From Streptomyces nigra (lineage in GTDB: Bacteria; Actinomycetota; Actinomycetes; Streptomycetales; Streptomycetaceae), in NCBI RefSeq assembly GCF_003074055.1, contig NZ_CP029043.1:3216501-3280500 (forward strand): a stretch of 64,000 bases of DNA, given 5' to 3'. The position numbers were made by a program, and so were the translations under genes. Below, piece by piece: positions 1 through 7,364 of the stretch. The stretch's first letter is position 1. Each line of letters opens with the position of its first letter. The notes beneath the pieces were generated by a model. That model did no database searches. It saw only the letters and a list, made by a program, of their open reading frames with translations, and was not told the DNA's origin.

Positions 1-2
1 AC

Positions 3-467
3 CCGCCCCGCGAGATCTCCGGCGCGGAGCTGGTCTTCATGCCGGTCACCCCGCGGACCGGCTGGGTGTCCTGGGAGGAGCCCGACCGCTACGCCCTCGT
101 CTACGCCTGCTCCGGCCCGCTCACCGACCCGGACGCCCGGAGCGTCCCCGCGGGGCTCTCCGCGCTGCTGGGTCCCGCCCGGGCCACGGTCCTGGTCCTC
201 CTCGGCTCCCCGATGAGCACGAGCCATCTGGTCGCCGTGACCGGGCAGGGCCTGGGCTCGGTCGGACGGCATCTGCGGGTGCTGCGGGACGCGGGACTGG
301 TGGAGCGGCGGCGGGCGGGCCGCTCGGTGCTGTACGCGCGGACGCCGGCGGGCGACACCCTCGTCGCCGCGCGTGCGGCGGCCGGGGACGACCTCGTGGA
401 CGCGCGGACGCCGGCTGGAGACGGCCTCGTCGACGCCCGGCGGCGGCGCGATCAGGGGCGGAGTTAG
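3..467 (+). CDS. ArsR-family winged-helix regulator, 5' truncated by the window
   Basis: The reading frame is open from the first bases of the window, so this is the C-terminal part of a larger protein. An internal ATG at 39 is probably not the start. The visible part holds a winged-helix segment (ALLGPARATVLVLL, then TSHLVAVTGQGLGSVGRHLRVLRDAGLVERRRAGRSV in short pieces) typical of ArsR-type repressors, in which the recognition helix is followed by a beta-wing. The last 35 residues are three imperfect copies of an 11-residue unit of the type ARTPAGDxLVD, which is unusual for the family and probably arose by slippage of a 33-bp unit. It ends 10 bp before the glutathione peroxidase gene. Ligand and targets are unknown. 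Confidence 0.75.
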   Translation, partial: PPREISGAELVFMPVTPRTGWVSWEEPDRYALVYACSGPLTDPDARSVPAGLSALLGPARATVLVLLGSPMSTSHLVAVTGQGLGSVGRHLRVLRDAGLVERRRAGRSVLYARTPAGDTLVAARAAAGDDLVDARTPAGDGLVDARRRRDQGRS

Positions 468-477
468 CATCCGGAGC

Positions 478-981
478 ATGACGACCCAAGACAGCACCTC
501 CCCCCTCGACGTCGACATCGACGCCCTCACCGGCGGCTCCGCCGACCTCTCCCAGTACGCCGGCAAGGCCGTGCTGGTCGTGAACGTCGCCTCCAAGTGC
601 GGGCTGACCCCGCAGTACAACGGCCTGGAGAAGCTCCAGGAGCGCTACGCCGAGCGCGGCTTCACCGTGCTCGGGGTGCCCTGCAACCAGTTCCTCGGCC
701 AGGAGCCCGGCTCCGCCGAGGAGATCGCCGAGTTCTGCTCGGCCACGTACGGCGTGACCTTCCCGATGACGGAGAAGGTCGAGGTGAACGGAGAGGCCCG
801 GCACCCGCTGTACGAGCGGCTCGTGGGCTTCGCCGACGCCGACGGGCACAGCGGCGACATCCGCTGGAACTTCGAGAAGTTCCTCATCGGCCGGGACGGC
901 ACGGTCGTCGCCCGCTTCTCGCCGCAGACCGAGCCGGAGGACGCCGCGCTCGTGGCGGCCGTCGAGGCGCAGCTGGCCTGA
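478..981 (+). CDS. Glutathione peroxidase-family thiol peroxidase
   Basis: 167 residues, the usual length of bacterial GPx-like peroxidases, which reduce hydrogen peroxide and alkyl hydroperoxides in the cytoplasm. In actinomycetes these generally use thioredoxin or mycothiol rather than glutathione (family knowledge). The catalytic tetrad is complete: Cys41 in NVASKCG, Gln75 in FLGQEPGS, and Trp130-Asn131 in IRWNFEKF. The family position for selenocysteine is a normal cysteine codon. Cys87 is placed as the resolving cysteine of the Cys-GPx subfamily. The ATG at 478 starts immediately before the conserved region; frames opening further upstream run into the ArsR gene. It lies between two regulators with short gaps, and the MerR promoter overlaps its 3' end. 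Confidence 0.93.
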   Translation: MTTQDSTSPLDVDIDALTGGSADLSQYAGKAVLVVNVASKCGLTPQYNGLEKLQERYAERGFTVLGVPCNQFLGQEPGSAEEIAEFCSATYGVTFPMTEKVEVNGEARHPLYERLVGFADADGHSGDIRWNFEKFLIGRDGTVVARFSPQTEPEDAALVAAVEAQLA

Positions 982-985
982 CCGC

Positions 986-1008
986 TTGACTCTGCCCCTG
1001 GGGCAGAG
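986..1008 (+). promoter_or_regulatory. MerR-type promoter/operator
   Basis: TTGAC at 986-990 is followed directly by a perfect palindrome with 9-bp arms around one central base (CTCTGCCCC T GGGGCAGAG, 990-1008). MerR regulators with a GyrI-like effector domain commonly bind such a palindrome placed in a long spacer between -35 and -10. This supports autoregulation of the next gene and argues that its start is downstream of 1008. Confidence 0.65.
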
Positions 1009-1045
1009 CCGAGCGTCGTCGTCGCCGGGCGGGAGGAACCGCCCG

Positions 1046-1915
1046 GTGACGGAGGATGAGGCCGTGGACGAGGAACTGCTCACCATCGGCGCGTTCGCGG
1101 CGCGGGCGCGGCTGTCCGCCAAGGCGCTGCGGCTGTACGACCGGCTGGGCCTGCTGGTGCCGGCCCGGGTCGACGAGGCCAGCGGCTACCGGTACTACCG
1201 GGCCGACCAGGTCGAACGGGCCCGTACGGTCGCGCTGCTGCGCCAGCTGGACATGCCGCTCGCGCGGGTCGCCGAGGTGGTCGGGGCCCCGAACGGGGCC
1301 ACGGCCGCCGGCCGGCTCGCCGCCTACTGGGCGGACGTCGAGACGCGGGTGGCGGGGCAGCGTGCGCTCGCCGAGTACCTCCGTGGACGACTGTCGGGGA
1401 GGAGCTCCGGGATGAGCGAGAAATTCGTGATCGAGACGGTGGACGTGCCCGAGCGGGTGGTGATCGCCGAGACCCGTCATGTGCTGGCGGACGAGCTGCC
1501 GGTGTGGATCGGGTCGGCGCTGGGCCGGCTCGAGGCAGCCGCGCGGGAGTGCGGCGGGGTCACGGCGCCGCCGTTCGTCGTGTACCACGCCGAGGTGTCA
1601 CCGGAGAGCGACGGGCCCGCCGAGGCGTGTGTGCCGGTCGCGGACGAGGCGGCGGCCCGGGCCTGGCTCGCCCGGGAGGGCCGTACACGCGCCACCTCGG
1701 TGCGGGTGGAGCCCGCACAGCGGCTGGCCTTCACCCGGATCACCAAGGCGCAGGTGGCGCATCCGCAGATCCTGGCGGCGTTCGAGGCGGTGGAGGAGTG
1801 GATCGCCCGGCAGGGGCTCGAGCAGGCGGGTCCGTGCCGTGAGGTGTACTTCGCGGACTGGGAGGCGGCGGGAGCCGGGGACCCGGTGTGCGATGTGGCC
1901 TTCCCGGTGAGGTGA
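1046..1915 (+). CDS. MerR-family regulator with GyrI-like effector-binding domain
   Basis: 289 residues from the GTG at 1046, which has GGAGG nine bases upstream. A GTG at 1064 is an alternative, and a TTG at 986 is unlikely because it sits in the promoter palindrome. The N-terminus is a MerR winged helix (LLTIGAFAARARLSAKALRLYDRLGLL, read in parts, with the SGYRYY and LDMPLARVAEVV hallmarks), then a dimerisation helix. From about residue 130 there is a GyrI/SOUL-like small-molecule binding domain (PERVVIAETRHV ... CREVYFADW). Such proteins act as drug- or metabolite-responsive activators (family knowledge). There is no transporter or target gene next to it apart from itself, so the regulon is not visible. 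Confidence 0.85.
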   Translation: MTEDEAVDEELLTIGAFAARARLSAKALRLYDRLGLLVPARVDEASGYRYYRADQVERARTVALLRQLDMPLARVAEVVGAPNGATAAGRLAAYWADVETRVAGQRALAEYLRGRLSGRSSGMSEKFVIETVDVPERVVIAETRHVLADELPVWIGSALGRLEAAARECGGVTAPPFVVYHAEVSPESDGPAEACVPVADEAAARAWLAREGRTRATSVRVEPAQRLAFTRITKAQVAHPQILAAFEAVEEWIARQGLEQAGPCREVYFADWEAAGAGDPVCDVAFPVR

Positions 1916-1961
1916 CACCGGCGCGCACCGCGCCGGGCCGCCGTGCCCGACGGGTGTGGCC

Positions 1962-2002
1962 GAGCCCTCTCGGCAAGGACGGCGGACTGGTCGAGAGGGC
2001 TC
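1962..2002 (+). terminator. Hairpin after the MerR gene
   Basis: Perfect 11-bp inverted repeat, GAGCCCTCTCG (1962-1972) with CGAGAGGGCTC (1992-2002), 46 bases after the stop of the MerR gene and before the convergent DUF397 gene. It is a plausible transcription terminator; there is no clear U-tract, as is usual in Streptomyces. Confidence 0.5.
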
Positions 2003-2061
2003 TTCCTGTGGTGCCTGTGTGGTGCTCTGTTGTGGGAGGGGAGGTCAGACGGCCCCGCCCC

Positions 2062-2253
2062 TCACGCCTTGACCGACGCCACGAAGGTGTTCCACGCGTT
2101 CGCGGGGAACGCCAGGACGGGGCCCTCGGGCACCTTGGAGTCCCGTACCGCCATGGCCGCCGTGACCGGCGACTTGACCTCGACGCACGCGCCGTTCCCT
2201 GTCGAGTACGAGGACTTGGTCCACGTGTCCGTGGCACCCTGACGAATTGCCAT
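2062..2253 (-). CDS. DUF397 small protein
   Basis: 63 residues from the ATG at 2253. The sequence WTKSSYSTGNGACVEV and the end VLAFPANAWNTFVASVK are the hallmark of DUF397, a family found in dozens of copies per Streptomyces genome, nearly always beside a DUF5753/XRE regulator. The pairs are thought to act in regulator/partner modules (the whiJ-like and abaA-like developmental loci) and resemble toxin-antitoxin pairs in gene layout (family knowledge). Here the partner regulator lies 240 bp upstream on the same strand. The longer open frame beginning at 2412 lacks conservation in its first 53 codons, so the short form is preferred. Confidence 0.88.
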   Translation of the reverse strand: MAIRQGATDTWTKSSYSTGNGACVEVKSPVTAAMAVRDSKVPEGPVLAFPANAWNTFVASVKA

Positions 2254-2493
2254 GTTCGCTCCGCAATGCTGATGGTGAGTGCTGTCATCGCGCGGCGCGG
2301 CCCGGAACGGACCGGCAGCGCGATTCACGCCAACCTTCTTGCTCGGTGGCGTGATCGACGCTACTCGCCACCCCCGGCCGACGAAGCGACTATTCACTCG
2401 GCCGGGTGGCATATTCCATTGGAGTCTTCCGTCCTGACGGGGGACGGTGTACCGTGCCGCTTTTTCGCGGTCGATGACCGTCAGCGCGCGTCC

Positions 2494-3351
2494 TCAGCGC
2501 GCGTACTCCTTGGCGATGTCCGCGATGAACTGCCGTGACTGCTCGACGTTCAGGGCCTGCGCCCGCAGGTGCTCGTACATCACGCTGTACTTCTGCACGT
2601 CGTTCGCCTTCTCCAGGTACAGGTCGCTCGTGACGCCCTCGATGTAGACGACGCTGGAGTCGGCCGCGTCCGGGAACTCCAGGATCGCGTACTGGCCGTT
2701 GAGGCCCGGGTGGGCGCCCATGTCGAAGGGGATCACCTGCACGGTGACGTGCGGCAGCAGGGACTGCTCGACGAGCTGCTCGAGCTGATCCCGCATCAGG
2801 GAGCGGTTGCCGACGACCCGGCGCAGGGCCGCCTCGTCCAGCACGGTCCACAGCCGCAGCGGGTTCTCCTCGGTGGAGATTCGTTCCTGTCGGCGCATCC
2901 GCACCTGGACGCGCTTCTCGATCTCCGTCGGCGCCGTCTCGGGCAGCGCCCCGGCGATCAGGGCCTCCGCGTACTGCTTCGTCTGCAGCAGGCCCGGCAC
3001 GACCTGCGGGTCGTACACGCGCAGACTGGCCGCGTCGGTCTCCAGGCCGATGTAGACGCTGTAGGGGATGTCGCCGAAGGAGTGCCACCAGCCCTGCTGA
3101 CGCGAGTCCTTGGCCATCTGCATCAGGGAGTCGACGATCCGGTGGTCCTCCACCTCGTAGACCCCGCACAGGTCGCGGACGTCGCGCTGGCTGATGCTGC
3201 GCCGTCCGTTCTCCAGCCGGCTGATCTTCGACTGGGAGACCAGCAGCCGTTCGGCCACTTCCTCGGCGGTCATGCCCTTGAGCTCGCGGAGCCTGCGCAA
3301 CTCCTGGCCCAGCCGGCGTCGCCTGACGGTGGGATTGACATTGGACGCCAC
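2494..3351 (-). CDS. XRE-family HTH regulator with DUF5753
   Basis: 285 residues from the GTG at 3351, chosen because GGAGGT lies nine bases upstream; a start at 3390 would add 13 residues. The N-terminal region (about 10-65) is a lambda-repressor-like helix-turn-helix (LRELKGMTAEEVAERL, VSQSKISRLENGRR). The rest is the DUF5753 ligand/partner domain (VVPGLLQTKQYAEAL, HVTVQVIPFDMGAHPGLNGQYAILEF). It is the usual partner of the adjacent DUF397 protein, and such pairs influence differentiation and antibiotic production (family knowledge). A perfect palindrome at 3398-3415 lies 46 bp upstream of the start and is a likely autoregulatory operator. Confidence 0.9.
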   Translation of the reverse strand: MASNVNPTVRRRRLGQELRRLRELKGMTAEEVAERLLVSQSKISRLENGRRSISQRDVRDLCGVYEVEDHRIVDSLMQMAKDSRQQGWWHSFGDIPYSVYIGLETDAASLRVYDPQVVPGLLQTKQYAEALIAGALPETAPTEIEKRVQVRMRRQERISTEENPLRLWTVLDEAALRRVVGNRSLMRDQLEQLVEQSLLPHVTVQVIPFDMGAHPGLNGQYAILEFPDAADSSVVYIEGVTSDLYLEKANDVQKYSVMYEHLRAQALNVEQSRQFIADIAKEYAR

Positions 3352-3712
3352 GGGACGTGCACCTCCGGCTGCCTGCCTTGTGATCGGCACTTTGCGTATC
3401 TGCTGTTCAGCAGATTGCCACCAAGGCGCTCACCACCGCTGGGAAACCGGTGGATATGCGCAGGACGCACACCATCGGCGATCCGCGGCCCGGCACACGC
3501 GGCCGCGCGGGACGACGGAACCGGTGTCCCTGTCCGTGGTGATACGGACGTACGGTTCCGTCGCCCCGCGCGGATCAGCGGCTCCCGAACCGGTCATGGG
3601 GGACGGTGCGGCGCTGCACGTGGCGTGCGGGTCCTGCTGGTCGAACGTGTCGTACGGGTCGTGCCGGTCGGACGTGTCGTGCGGGTCGAGCGGTTTCTCG
3701 TCGAGCGGTTTC
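3352..3712. other. Intergenic region upstream of the XRE gene
   Basis: 361 bases without a confident gene. It holds the palindrome 3398-3415 and a 15-bp tandem duplication at 3685-3714 that runs into the stop codon of the next gene. A minus-strand frame at 3430-3765 (111 codons, Asp/His/Pro-rich, with repeats of the DPHDT/DPYDT type) is open but matches no family I recognise and overlaps the GOLPH3-like gene by 53 bp, so it is not called. Confidence 0.5.
3398..3415. promoter_or_regulatory. Perfect palindrome, candidate XRE operator
   Basis: ATCTGCTG TT CAGCAGAT is a perfect inverted repeat with 8-bp arms, lying in the presumed promoter of the XRE/DUF5753 gene. The bases around it are AT-richer than the surrounding DNA. 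Binding by the XRE protein is inference. Confidence 0.5.
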
Positions 3713-3714
3713 TC
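3685..3714. repeat. 15-bp tandem duplication
   Basis: GTCGAGCGGTTTCTC occurs twice without a gap (3685-3699 and 3700-3714). The second copy contributes to the stop codon of the GOLPH3-like gene. It is probably replication slippage. Confidence 0.8.
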
Positions 3715-4468
3715 AGTGGGCCACGACCCGCGCCATGGATCCTCGGCGCGGCTGCGCCGGGACACCGCGCGCGGGTTCCGCCGACGGCCTTCCGCCGGGG
3801 CCCGGGGGACGGCCGGACGGAGTCTGCCCGCGACGCGGCTGTGCGGCCGCGCCGTTCTGGACGTCCATCACCGCGTGCGCGACGAGGCCGCCCATGGGGT
3901 CGTGCCGGATCAGATCCCGCAGCCGGGAGCGAGAGGAACGCCCCTCGTTGCCCGGATACAGGTGCTTGCCGAGACCGACCGCGTGGGCCAGGGCGGCGAG
4001 CGCCGCGGTCCGCGGGTCCGGCGGTACGCCGGTGCGGATCGCGGAGTCCAGCCGGGCCCTGATCTCCCGGCTGATCTCGTTGTCCGTCGCCTGATAGCGA
4101 GTCGTCGGCAACACCCCGCACATCTGGCCGGCCACGGCATGGACCATGCCGCACCTCTCCAGATGCGAGAGATAGGTCTGGCGCAGCCCCAGGCGGGGCC
4201 CGCCGATCCAGTGGACGGCCCGTACCGGAGCGCCACGCCTTCGCAGCAACTCCAACGCGCAGTCCAGTGTCGGATCTCCTGTCGGCCGTGGTGCCACCAC
4301 GGCGATACGATCCCCGTCTGGGGCTATCCGTCCGGCCAGCGCCAGCTCCACTAGCTGTGCTCCGGCCAGACCGAGGTCGAGCGACTGCGGCTGCGCGGTG
4401 GTACCCGTGGCCGGGTCCAACGCCAGCAGCAGAAGCTCCTCCGGAAGTGTTCTGCGGCTCCTGCCCAT
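3713..4468 (-). CDS. GOLPH3/VPS74-like (GPP34) protein
   Basis: 251 residues from the ATG at 4468, which has GGGGAGG a few bases upstream. The start RRTLPEELLLLALDP and the following all-helical region (LALAGRIAPDGDRIAVV, then TLDCALELLRRR) are characteristic of the GOLPH3/GPP34 family. Eukaryotic members bind PtdIns4P and Golgi glycosyltransferases; the many Streptomyces copies have no established function (family knowledge). The last 40 or so residues are Arg/Gly/Pro-rich, low in complexity and probably disordered. The gene is divergent from the carboxypeptidase gene. Confidence 0.85.
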   Translation of the reverse strand: MGRSRRTLPEELLLLALDPATGTTAQPQSLDLGLAGAQLVELALAGRIAPDGDRIAVVAPRPTGDPTLDCALELLRRRGAPVRAVHWIGGPRLGLRQTYLSHLERCGMVHAVAGQMCGVLPTTRYQATDNEISREIRARLDSAIRTGVPPDPRTAALAALAHAVGLGKHLYPGNEGRSSRSRLRDLIRHDPMGGLVAHAVMDVQNGAAAQPRRGQTPSGRPPGPGGRPSAEPARGVPAQPRRGSMARVVAH

Positions 4469-4642
4469 CCATGCCTCCCCGCGTGGATGAAAGACAGGGT
4501 GACCCCTCTCACATTGGTCTGTCGAGAGCACGTGACCGGTTCGTAGCGGAACCAGTAGGTATGTCGTTCTCGTCTACCGCGTCAGGTGGGGGTCGCGCAC
4601 AGGACACTGGTATCTGGTTCGGACAGCGGCACGGGGGTCGTG

Positions 4643-4657
4643 CGGACACGGTGTCCG
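4643..4657. promoter_or_regulatory. Short palindrome upstream of the carboxypeptidase gene
   Basis: CGGACAC G GTGTCCG is a perfect inverted repeat with 7-bp arms, 63 bp before the start at 4720 in the divergent intergenic region. It is a possible operator; no regulator is identified. Confidence 0.3.
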
Positions 4658-4719
4658 GGCGACGACCCACGGTTCGGCAGCCGTACGGTGGCGTGCGGCG
4701 GCACATGGAGGAGGCATCG

Positions 4720-7173
4720 GTGGCGGGCGAGTCCCCCGACAGGTCGAAGCAGCGCGAGTCGTCGGCAGAACCGACGTCGGGGAGCGCGGTCCCGGTTCCC
4801 GAGTCCCGGCCCGAACCCGAGGCCACCACCCGGCCGGCCCAGAGCCCGGGCGGCGACCCGCGTCTGGCGATGGCCCGCGAGTCGTCCTCGGGCGGCGGCG
4901 TGGACACGGCCACGCGGGTGCTGTCCCGCGAGGAGCCGGCCGAGACGCCGGAGGAGCCGGAGAAGCCCGAGACCGAGGGTGCCGCCGACGCCGAGGCGGC
5001 TGAGGACGCCGAGGGCGCGGCTGAGGGTGCCTCGGAGGCCGACGACTCGGACGCCGACGCCTCCGGCGACAACGATGACGCCGAGAGCGCGGACGACGCG
5101 GATGCTTCCGGAAGCTCCGACGACTCTGCCGACTCCGACGACTCCGGCGACTCCGGCGAGGGCCAGGACCGGCTGAGGGACGCCGTCGCGGCCTGGGTGG
5201 CGTCCTCCGACGGCAAGGACGAGCCGAGCGCGGAGGACGACGCCGAGGAGGCGGAGGACTCCGACTCGCAGACCGCCGCGAAGACTGACGACGCGACGGA
5301 CGACGAGCCCGAGGACGACACCGCCGCGTCCGCCGACGCCGAGGACACCCCCGACGACGGCAAGGGCGTCGACCAGGCCACCGCGATCTTCCGCACCCGG
5401 CCCGCCGAGCCGAAGGCCGCCCCCGAGGCCGCAGACACGACGGCCGACGAGGCGCCCAAGGACGACAAGACCCCGGCCGACGACAAGACCCCCGAGGACG
5501 CCGCCGACACCCCCGCCGCCGACGACCGCAAGGGCGTCGACCAGGCCACCGCCGTCTTCCGGACCCGGCCCCCCAAGCCGCACGTCGACCAGCCGACCAC
5601 CATGCTCAAGGCCCCCAAGCCGGAGGCCGAGAAGCCGGAGGCACCCAAGCCCGACGCCGAGAAGCCCGCGGCGTCCAAGCCCGAGCCCTCCAAGCCGGCG
5701 GCTCCCAAGCCGGACGCGTCCAGGCCCGAGCCCCCCGCCGAGCGCACCAGCAAGTTCGTCGGGCTCAAGCCGGATCTCCCGCAGGAGGCCCCGAAGGCGC
5801 CCGCGGCGCCCCGGCCTCCCGTGCCGCCGGCCGACGTCACCGCGGCCGTCCCGCAGATCGGGCCCGAGCGCACCACGCAGCAGCCGCTGCCGCCGAAGCC
5901 CCCGCTGGACCTGCTGGCCGAGCTGACGAACACCCCGCCGCCGCCGGAGACCCCGGTGCGCACCCTGGTGCGGCGGGTCAAGATCTGGACGCCGCTGGTG
6001 ATCCTGCTGGCGATCGTCTTCGCGATCGTGCAGTCCGTGCGTCCGCTGCCGGCGCCGACGCTCGACCTCACCGCGAACGACAGCTTCACCTTCGAGGGAG
6101 ACAAGATCGACATCCCGTGGCCGGCCCAGGGCCAGGCCGCGCTGGACGTCGACGGCATCGGCAGCTTCGGCTCCTCGGGCGACCAGAAGCCCGTGCCGAT
6201 CGCGAGTGTCGCCAAGGTGATGACGGCGTATCTGATCCTGCGCGAGCACCCGCTGAAGAGCGGCGCCCCGGGTCCGAAGATCCCGATCGACCAGGCCGCC
6301 GAGGACCAGTCGAACGCGGGCCAGGAGTCGACCGTCGATGTGACGAAGGGTGACTCGATCACCCAGCGTGAGGCGCTGGAGTCCATCCTGATCGCGTCCG
6401 CGAACAACGTGGCGCGGCTGCTGGCGCGCTGGGACGCCGGTTCGGAGAAGGACTTCGTGGCGAAGATGAACGCCACCGCCGAGAAGCTCGGCATGACGAA
6501 CACCACGTACACGGACCCGTCCGGTCTGAACGACACCACGGTGAGCACGGCCGTCGACCAGGTGAAGCTGGCGAAGGCCGCGATGAAGGAGCCCGCCTTC
6601 CGCGAGGTCGCCGCGATGATGTCGTACGACGACTACAAGGGCGTCAACCACTCCAACTGGAACCAGCTGGTCGGCAAGAACGGCGTGGTGGGCATCAAGA
6701 CCGGCACCACCACCTCCGCCCTCGGCAACCTCGTCTTCGCGGCGAAGAAGGAGATCGGCGGCGAGACGCGCACCATCATCGGCGCCGTCGTCCGCCAGCC
6801 CGCCGGCGGCCCGGAGAACACCATCCTCAGTGCCGCGCTGTACGGCGGCGACCAGCTGATCCGGGCCGCGCAGGGCGCCCTGGAGTCGGCGACCATCCTG
6901 AAGAAGGGCGACGTCGTCGGGTATGTGGACGACGGTCTGGGCGGCCGTACGCCGGTGGTGGCCACCAAGGACGTCACGGCGATCGGCTGGGCGGGCCTGA
7001 AGGTGAAGCTGACCTTCGCGCCCGACGAGGTCCCGCACACCGCGAAGGCCGGCACCGAGGTGGGCACGCTCACCGTCGGGGACGGCAGCAGCGGCGCGGT
7101 GAAGATCCCGGTGGCGTTGCGGAGCGACCTCACCGAGCCGGGCTTCACGGACAAACTCACCCGGATCGGCTGA
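4720..7173 (+). CDS. D-alanyl-D-alanine carboxypeptidase (class C low-mass PBP) with long disordered N-terminal region
   Basis: 817 residues from the GTG at 4720, with GGAGGAGG ending five bases upstream. The C-terminal half is a serine peptidase S11 domain with all three motifs: Ser496-V-A-Lys499, Ser560-A-Asn562 and Lys660-T-Gly662. These enzymes trim the terminal D-Ala of peptidoglycan stem peptides outside the membrane. One membrane segment at about 423-440 (LVILLAIVFAIVQSV) anchors it, so residues 1-420 should be cytoplasmic. That region is rich in Asp/Glu/Ala and then Pro/Lys, and carries repeated VDQATA(I/V)FRTRP units (about 215 and 270) plus related VDTATRVL and VDQPTTML sites. Their Thr residues look like targets for a PASTA-type kinase (inference). 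A strong hairpin follows the stop. Confidence 0.93.
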   Translation: MAGESPDRSKQRESSAEPTSGSAVPVPESRPEPEATTRPAQSPGGDPRLAMARESSSGGGVDTATRVLSREEPAETPEEPEKPETEGAADAEAAEDAEGAAEGASEADDSDADASGDNDDAESADDADASGSSDDSADSDDSGDSGEGQDRLRDAVAAWVASSDGKDEPSAEDDAEEAEDSDSQTAAKTDDATDDEPEDDTAASADAEDTPDDGKGVDQATAIFRTRPAEPKAAPEAADTTADEAPKDDKTPADDKTPEDAADTPAADDRKGVDQATAVFRTRPPKPHVDQPTTMLKAPKPEAEKPEAPKPDAEKPAASKPEPSKPAAPKPDASRPEPPAERTSKFVGLKPDLPQEAPKAPAAPRPPVPPADVTAAVPQIGPERTTQQPLPPKPPLDLLAELTNTPPPPETPVRTLVRRVKIWTPLVILLAIVFAIVQSVRPLPAPTLDLTANDSFTFEGDKIDIPWPAQGQAALDVDGIGSFGSSGDQKPVPIASVAKVMTAYLILREHPLKSGAPGPKIPIDQAAEDQSNAGQESTVDVTKGDSITQREALESILIASANNVARLLARWDAGSEKDFVAKMNATAEKLGMTNTTYTDPSGLNDTTVSTAVDQVKLAKAAMKEPAFREVAAMMSYDDYKGVNHSNWNQLVGKNGVVGIKTGTTTSALGNLVFAAKKEIGGETRTIIGAVVRQPAGGPENTILSAALYGGDQLIRAAQGALESATILKKGDVVGYVDDGLGGRTPVVATKDVTAIGWAGLKVKLTFAPDEVPHTAKAGTEVGTLTVGDGSSGAVKIPVALRSDLTEPGFTDKLTRIG

Positions 7174-7200
7174 GCCGGGGGCGCGACGGCGTCATCACAC

Positions 7201-7235
7201 CGCAGCCCGCCGACCACGCTCGTCGGCGGGCTGCG
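7201..7235 (+). terminator. Strong hairpin after the carboxypeptidase gene
   Basis: A 14-bp perfect stem (7201-7214 with 7222-7235, core GCAGCCCGCCGAC/GTCGGCGGGCTGC) with a 7-base loop, 27 bases after the stop codon. It is the clearest terminator in the window. Confidence 0.8.
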
Positions 7236-7364
7236 TGCTAGCGTCACGAATCGGGCAGGTCGTCGCCCACGGGGCACGACCGCAGCACCTTGACCGACTG
7301 GGCCGACACACGCGGGACACGGGACGCGGCCAGAAGAGAAGACAGCACGGGGAGTGCCTCAGAC

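Noticed and set aside
3430..3765. 111-codon minus-strand frame upstream of the XRE gene
   Set aside because: No recognised domain, overlap with the GOLPH3-like gene, low-complexity content and no clear ribosome-binding site.
4582..7038. Long minus-strand frames antisense to the carboxypeptidase gene
   Set aside because: They are low-complexity (Gly/Leu/Arg- or Ser-rich) mirrors of the acidic and Pro/Lys-rich coding strand. All three penicillin-binding-protein motifs are on the plus strand.
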